Made by a program: the position numbers and the translations under genes. A model generated the notes under the pieces. It was not told the DNA's origin, did no database searches, and saw only the letters and a list, made by a program, of their open reading frames with translations. Positions 59,979 to 64,000 of a stretch of 64,000 nucleotides of DNA are shown in pieces (the first letter of the stretch is position 1; every line of letters starts with the position of its first letter). The DNA is taken from contig CAYGUV010000001.1 in assembly GCA_964353185.1 (NCBI GenBank), positions 124,001 to 188,000 of the forward strand. Direction: 5' to 3'. This DNA is from GCA-2708415 sp964353185. Lineage in GTDB: Bacteria; Pseudomonadota; Alphaproteobacteria; Micavibrionales; Micavibrionaceae.

Positions 59979-61457
59979 TTGAAAACATATAACTTTAGGG
60001 AATTTTTAACGCAATGGAACAAACTGCAAAACTTCGAAACGCCGTCCATTCATACGAACATGGCAGATTGGCTAGAAAATTGCTACGAAACTGGTCAGAC
60101 GCGGCTTTTGCTGATGGCGTTTCGTGCGTGCGGGAAATCAACACTTGTGGGGTTGTTCTCGGCATGGCTTCTATTGCGGCAACCGGATTCCCGCATCCTG
60201 GTCTTAGCTGCAGAATCGAACCTCGCATCAAAGATGGTTCGCAACATAAAGCGAATAATAGAATTGCATCCTTTTACGATGCATCTAATTCCCAATAAAA
60301 AAGATCAATGGGCTTCTGATAGATTTACAATCAATCGAGAGAAAGAGTTACGTGATCCTTCTGTTTTAGCCTGTGGAATAACTGGAAATGCAACAGGTAG
60401 TCGCGCTGACATTATAATTTATGATGATGTAGAGGTGCCAAACACATCCAATACACCTGATAAAAGAGAGAGCTTGAGAGAGCGATTACAAGAAAGTAAT
60501 TTTATTTTAGCGCCAGGAGGAACGCAGCTTTATGTTGGGACACCCCATAGTTATTTTTCAATTTATGCAAAAAATCCTAGGTCTGAGGTTGGTGAAAATA
60601 ACATTTTCTTAAATGGGTATAAGCGATACGAACAACCTATTTTAACGAAAAATAATAAAAGCACTTGGCCAGAACAATTTTCTTCTAAGATCATTGACCA
60701 AATTCGCAAACAATCAGGACCAAATAAGTTTGCTGCACAAATGATGTTAAATCCTGTCAATGTTCTAAATGGCCGTTTAAATACAGAGTTACTTCAATAC
60801 TATAATAAAGATTTAGATTATTTAGAATCGAGACAGCGTATATATTTGAGTTTAAATAAACAAAAGTTAGTGTCTTGCAGCGCATGGTGGGATCCTGCAT
60901 TTGGTGTTGGGGAAACAGGTGATAACAGTGTTCTTGCAATTGTGTTTTCAGATGAAAATAGTAATTACTATCTTCATCATCTTTCTTACATAAAAGTTCG
61001 CGCTAAACTGGGAGAGGATGAGGCAACACTCCAATGCCAACACGTTGCAAAAATAGCTAAGAAGTTTTTTGTTCCTTCTGTTGCGGTCGAAACAAATGGA
61101 ATTGGTAAATTTCTACCTGCTATTTTACGAAGAGAAATATCTGCGCTTAATATTCCGTGTGCCGTTTTGGAAAAAACGAGCACTAAATCAAAAAGTGATA
61201 GAATCTTAGAAGCATTTGACGTGGTGCTTGCGGCGCAGGCGCTGTTTGTGCATGACAGTGTTAAGGATACCCCCTTTCTTCTTGAGATGTCGGAATGGCA
61301 GCCAAATAAAAAAGGGGTGAAAGATGATGGCATGGACGCAGTATCAGGGGCCTTATCTTTAGAACCGGTTCGAATTCAAAGATCTGTCGTCTCCGCACGA
61401 CGAAAATGGTTTTTAGGTAGCAATACTTATACAGCAGATACTGACTTCAAAATTTAA
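59979..61457 (+). CDS. terminase large subunit, T7 gp19-like
   Basis: 492 residues. The ATPase domain shows Walker A FRACGKST (48-55), VLAAESNLASKMVRNIKRII and Walker B IIYDDVE. The RNase H-like nuclease domain has acidic positions in SAWWDPAFGVGETGDNS, VAVETNGIG and DDGMDAVSGAL. It pumps DNA into the procapsid through the connector. The start is a TTG (59979), preceded by AGAGAA. The first internal ATG (residue 28) would remove a segment before the Walker A that looks conserved. All motifs needed for packaging are intact. Confidence 0.93.
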   Translation: MKTYNFREFLTQWNKLQNFETPSIHTNMADWLENCYETGQTRLLLMAFRACGKSTLVGLFSAWLLLRQPDSRILVLAAESNLASKMVRNIKRIIELHPFTMHLIPNKKDQWASDRFTINREKELRDPSVLACGITGNATGSRADIIIYDDVEVPNTSNTPDKRESLRERLQESNFILAPGGTQLYVGTPHSYFSIYAKNPRSEVGENNIFLNGYKRYEQPILTKNNKSTWPEQFSSKIIDQIRKQSGPNKFAAQMMLNPVNVLNGRLNTELLQYYNKDLDYLESRQRIYLSLNKQKLVSCSAWWDPAFGVGETGDNSVLAIVFSDENSNYYLHHLSYIKVRAKLGEDEATLQCQHVAKIAKKFFVPSVAVETNGIGKFLPAILRREISALNIPCAVLEKTSTKSKSDRILEAFDVVLAAQALFVHDSVKDTPFLLEMSEWQPNKKGVKDDGMDAVSGALSLEPVRIQRSVVSARRKWFLGSNTYTADTDFKI

Positions 61458-61480
61458 ATATAAAATGAGAGAGAATTTAA

Positions 61481-61822
61481 ATGGAAACAATCCTAGATAG
61501 CGGATTGATATGGTGGATTAGTGTGATTGAAATACCTGCTATCTCAACATTATTTTTTTTGATATTAAGATTACGCGCGCTTAATGACCATAATATTACA
61601 GAGATACGCGGCCTTCTTGAGCTAAGAAATAATCAAATAAAAGAATCTTTATCTGCATTTCAATTAGAAACAGCACGAACCTATGCGTGCATTAATGATG
61701 TTAAAGACATTGAGCTACGCATCATAAAACATCTTCTGCGAATCGAAGAAAAGTTAGATAGAACCGCGATGAAAGCAGAAGTCTTAGAGGCCACAAATAA
61801 TAAATATAATAGAAAGGAATAA
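61481..61822 (+). CDS. single-membrane-helix coiled-coil protein of the lysis region
   Basis: 113 residues. One membrane helix near residues 9-30 (WWISVIEIPAISTLFFLILRL) is followed by a long helical region (LLELRNNQIKESLSAFQLETARTYACINDVKDIELRIIKHLLRIEEKLDRTAMKAEV). In layout it resembles i-spanin/Rz-type or accessory lysis proteins, and similar small proteins accompany SleB-type hydrolases in gene-transfer-agent and phage clusters. GAGAGA precedes the ATG. Identity is by architecture and position only. Confidence 0.75.
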   Translation: METILDSGLIWWISVIEIPAISTLFFLILRLRALNDHNITEIRGLLELRNNQIKESLSAFQLETARTYACINDVKDIELRIIKHLLRIEEKLDRTAMKAEVLEATNNKYNRKE

Positions 61823-61824
61823 TC

Positions 61825-62328
61825 ATGCTTCATTACTTATTTGGAAGAAAAGAAATAGAGAAAAAAACACAGAAAACAGTCTCAGTTTACGATGAGCAAA
61901 AAGAATATTACAAACAATTGGAAATTGACGTTTTGGCCCGTACCATTTTTGGCGAAGCAAGGGGAGAACCTTTGGAAGGACAAGAGGCTGTTGCTTGTGT
62001 TGTTTTAAATCGTGTAAAAATTGCAAAAATAAAAGGTCGATATTGGTGGGGAAATAACATTATTGGTGTTTGTCAAAAGCCATATCAATTCTCATGCTGG
62101 AATAAGAATGATCCAAGCTATAAAAGATTAACTTCGGTTACCGATAAAGATAAAAATTTTCAAGCAGCACTTCGTATTGCGAAAGATGCGGTGGAAGAAA
62201 ATCTTTGGGACTGTACTGATGGCGCTACGCATTATCATGCTGACTATGTTGATCCGTTTTGGACCAAAGGGGAGAAACCCATAAAAAAAATTGGACGTCA
62301 TATATTCTATAAATTAGTCGAGGTTTAA
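61825..62328 (+). CDS. SleB-type cell wall hydrolase (phage endolysin)
   Basis: 167 residues. LARTIFGEARGEPLEGQEAVACVVLNRV carries the family's catalytic glutamate at about residue 44. WGNNIIGVCQKPYQFSCWN and GATHYHADYVDPFW are the other Hydrolase_2 motifs. These enzymes are lytic transglycosylases acting on peptidoglycan. There is no signal peptide, so release depends on the holin next to it. AAAGGAA precedes the ATG. The frame is intact. Confidence 0.93.
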   Translation: MLHYLFGRKEIEKKTQKTVSVYDEQKEYYKQLEIDVLARTIFGEARGEPLEGQEAVACVVLNRVKIAKIKGRYWWGNNIIGVCQKPYQFSCWNKNDPSYKRLTSVTDKDKNFQAALRIAKDAVEENLWDCTDGATHYHADYVDPFWTKGEKPIKKIGRHIFYKLVEV

Positions 62329-62329
62329 T

Positions 62330-62914
62330 ATGATCTCAACCGTTCTTGGTAAAATTGGATTACCGATACTAATTGAATTCGTCGCGCAGGCTTTGGGGCG
62401 TGTTGACCACCCTGTTGCCAGCAGCGCAAAAAAAGCTTTAGAAGAAGTTGAGGCCGCACTTGCTGGAGGGCTTATTTCTAACGAACAAATGGCTGAAGCC
62501 AATAGACACGCTGAAGAAATGGCACGTATTAATATGCAACAATATGAAGCAAGCCTATCTGAAATTAATCAATCTTTACGCGCAGAAATTGCCTCTAACG
62601 ATATATATGTTCGTCGTATGCGCCCTACCTTTGGGTATTTAATGGCGGCAACATGGGCGGCGCAAATGTTTGGAATTGCGTATGTTATAATTTTCAAAAC
62701 TGAAACGGCTGCTTACGTTATGACTGGTATGTCTGCGCTTAGTACTATTTGGGCGGTCGGCCTATCTGTTCTGGGCATATATGTTTATAAACGTAGCGAG
62801 GATAAAAAGATATTAAATCTGCCGATAGGTAGTGTTTTAGAGGCTAAAATAGATAAAAATATTATTCCCAAAGCGATTAAAACAAACACTAAAGAAATTC
62901 AGTTAAACGATTAA
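62330..62914 (+). CDS. 3TM holin-family protein
   Basis: 194 residues. An amphipathic N-terminal half (SSAKKALEEVEAALAGGLISNEQMAEANRHAEEM...SLRAEIASNDIYVRRMRP) is followed by membrane segments (TFGYLMAATWAAQMFGIAYVIIF and MTGMSALSTIWAVGLSVLGIYVYKR). This matches the holin family that includes gene-transfer-agent holins. With SleB it forms a two-component lysis system. It starts two bases after the hydrolase stop and is the last gene of the cluster. The 3' end overlaps the convergent EamA gene by 12 bases. Confidence 0.88.
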   Translation: MISTVLGKIGLPILIEFVAQALGRVDHPVASSAKKALEEVEAALAGGLISNEQMAEANRHAEEMARINMQQYEASLSEINQSLRAEIASNDIYVRRMRPTFGYLMAATWAAQMFGIAYVIIFKTETAAYVMTGMSALSTIWAVGLSVLGIYVYKRSEDKKILNLPIGSVLEAKIDKNIIPKAIKTNTKEIQLND

Positions 62915-63790
62915 GCGTTTTTTGTTGAGCTGCCGTTCACGGTAAATCATATACAAACCCGCCATTACGACTAATATCAGACCTATAATTGTCGTGCTCG
63001 TCGGTATTTCATTGAAAAATAATATTCCTAATAAAACACCCCATATCACTTGGATATATACAAAAGGTGCAACGCTGGCAGTACTTTTTGCATTGGCAAT
63101 AGCATACGTAACAGCGCCTTGAGCGGCCAAAACCACTAAAGAGTTCATAATAAACCAGCCCAAATCATTTATTGCAATTGGCTCAATATGTGGGATAGAA
63201 AGAGGTATATTGACCGCTAGTATCCCTAAATATGGATAAAGAACAAATAAAGGAAGATATTCGTTTTTACCAACTTTACGAATAACGATAGTGCCGAGCG
63301 CAATTGAAATTGCCGCGGCTACGGCAAACGCAATGCCTACATTAAACGCATTAAACTGAGGGCCCAATAAAATAATTACCCCTAAAAAACCGATAATCAC
63401 AGATACCCATCTATGAAACCCAACCTCTTCTTTTAAAAATAAAATGGCGAGTATCACGCTTATAAAAGGGGCTGAAAAAGTAATCCCGTATAAATCAGCA
63501 AGGGGAATATATGAAACACCATTGACAACCCCCGTAGCCGTAACGGCAATGCACGCGCCACGCGCCATTAACCATTTCCAATTTGGGCTCAAAAAACCGC
63601 GCCATCCTTTGCGCATAAGAATCCATAGCACAAGTCCAAATCCGCTGGTTAAACCACCAAATAAAAGTATTAGGGAAGGGTCATAACTTTGAGATAAATA
63701 CTTACTCGTTGCATCTGCAAAGGCAAATCCAGTCCATCCCAACATAATAATCATAATAATTTTTAGGCTTTCGCCTTTAAGCTGGGACAT
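62903..63790 (-). CDS. EamA/DMT-family transporter
   Basis: 295 residues, about ten membrane helices in two EamA repeats. The first contains MLGWTGFAFADATSKYLSQSYDPSLI and LADLYGITFSAPFISVILAILFLKEEVGFHRW; the second has NSLVVLAAQGAVTYAIANAKSTASVAPFVYIQVIWGVLLGILFFNEIPTS. Both carry the xxKEE/xNE loop before the last helix. Substrate unknown; metabolite export is usual. It is a host gene, divergent from icd. Confidence 0.92.
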   Translation of the reverse strand: MSQLKGESLKIIMIIMLGWTGFAFADATSKYLSQSYDPSLILLFGGLTSGFGLVLWILMRKGWRGFLSPNWKWLMARGACIAVTATGVVNGVSYIPLADLYGITFSAPFISVILAILFLKEEVGFHRWVSVIIGFLGVIILLGPQFNAFNVGIAFAVAAAISIALGTIVIRKVGKNEYLPLFVLYPYLGILAVNIPLSIPHIEPIAINDLGWFIMNSLVVLAAQGAVTYAIANAKSTASVAPFVYIQVIWGVLLGILFFNEIPTSTTIIGLILVVMAGLYMIYRERQLNKKRLIV

Positions 63791-63798
63791 ATTTTTTC

Positions 63799-63826
63799 TC
63801 GACTGATTTTAAATACCGCGTATAGT
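63799..63826 (+). promoter_or_regulatory. possible promoter of the isocitrate dehydrogenase gene
   Basis: TCGACT (63799-63804) and TATAGT (63821-63826) at 16 bases, about 40 bases before the ATG. Moderate match only. Confidence 0.4.
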
Positions 63827-63865
63827 TAATATGCGTTAATTTTCAATGAAGTAAAGGATTTTTCA

Positions 63866-64000
63866 ATGTCTAAACCAACACCAATCACTATCGCTCGTGG
63901 GGACGGTATCGGTCCTTCCATTATGGATGCAACCTTAGCGATTTTAGAGGCCGCAGGCGCCAATCTTGAAATTGAAGAGATTGAAATTGGCAAGGCAGTA
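63866..64000 (+). CDS. icd: isocitrate dehydrogenase, N-terminal part (runs off the window)
   Basis: The first 45 residues are present: the family opening PITIARGDGIGPSIMDATLAILEAAGA followed by LEIEEIEIG. GDGIGP is common to isocitrate and isopropylmalate dehydrogenases; the wording after it fits the alphaproteobacterial/Rickettsia-type NADP isocitrate dehydrogenase best. This TCA enzyme makes 2-oxoglutarate. AAAGGA lies ten bases before the ATG. Isopropylmalate or tartrate dehydrogenase is less likely but cannot be excluded from this fragment. Confidence 0.8.
   Translation, partial: MSKPTPITIARGDGIGPSIMDATLAILEAAGANLEIEEIEIGKAV

Noticed and set aside
60014..60298. Open frames overlapping the 5' part of the terminase gene on both strands
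   Set aside because: They are alternative readings of the terminase Walker A region, which is clearly coding in the frame from 59979.
51064..62914. Integration sites or integrase for the phage-like cluster
   Set aside because: No integrase-like protein is present, and I saw no obvious flanking direct repeats or tRNA end by eye; a systematic repeat search was not possible.
1..64000. tRNA genes, CRISPR arrays, insertion sequences, riboswitches
   Set aside because: None recognised on reading intergenic stretches; small or degenerate examples could be missed without a computed search.

Overview
The window is a chromosomal segment of an AT-rich alphaproteobacterium. Support for this: a DUF1476/ATP-synthase zeta-type inhibitor gene next to purC, an S24/HTH regulator of a type I remember from alphaproteobacterial chromosomes, an sdhCDAB operon, a monothiol glutaredoxin-BolA pair, the start of an alphaproteobacterial-type isocitrate dehydrogenase, and a complete mur/fts cluster that continues into lpxC-bamD-recN-ligA. 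The genus cannot be fixed from sequence alone; the pilin-like genes at the left edge remind me of Micavibrionales/Holosporales-like genomes, but that is only an impression.

Layout. 1-2230: end of an unidentified gene and three envelope/pilus-like proteins, two of them tandem pilin-like. 2250-4211 (minus): soluble hybrid histidine kinase. 4300-5310: asd. 5397-10010: sdhC-sdhD-sdhA, a small superinfection-immunity-like membrane protein, sdhB, and a 2OG-Fe(II) oxygenase. 10022-11809 (minus): msrA and a nicotinate phosphoribosyltransferase-like gene. 11866-13835: UMF1-type MFS transporter and ampD. 13824-14247: RNase P RNA with promoter and terminator. 14279-14449 (minus): a 31-codon membrane ORF behind a near-consensus promoter. 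14596-32282: dcw cluster mraZ-rsmH-ftsL-ftsI-murE-murF-mraY-murD-ftsW-murG-murC-[AEC transporter]-murB-ddl-ftsQ-ftsA. Four 10-bp repeats before mraZ look like its autoregulatory operator. 32563-40082: ftsZ (own leader, DnaA-box-like site), lpxC, bamD, recN, ligA. 40079-41020 (minus): alpha/beta hydrolase. 41113-46947: rpmJ, then mreBCD-mrdA-rodA. 46963-47930 (minus): DUF1476, bolA, grxD; purC is divergent. 48897-51008 (minus): regulator, pyrE, nadK.

51060-62914 is the most interesting part: a compact set of T7-like (podoviral) virion genes. It has a head-tail connector, a Bbp19-like protein, a scaffold, a major capsid, gp11-, gp12- and gp14-like tail/internal proteins, a large terminase, a TM/coiled-coil protein, a SleB hydrolase and a 3TM holin. 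I see no integrase, polymerases, replication genes, small terminase, tail fibre or large ejection proteins. The reading frames are intact, with ordinary ribosome-binding sites, promoters and terminators. Similar palindromic sites overlap both promoters in the cluster and may be targets of the adjacent S24 regulator. A domesticated, host-regulated particle such as a podovirus-derived gene transfer agent is a reasonable hypothesis; a decaying prophage is the main alternative. A PilZ gene and a small secreted-protein gene lie inside the cluster on the opposite strand. Host genes (EamA transporter, icd start) resume at 62903.

The window is dominated by cell-envelope growth and division: precursor synthesis (Mur, MraY, Ddl), polymerisation (FtsW/FtsI, RodA/PBP2), the Z-ring, outer-membrane assembly (LpxC, BamD) and recycling (AmpD). 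No tRNA, CRISPR array or insertion sequence was recognised.
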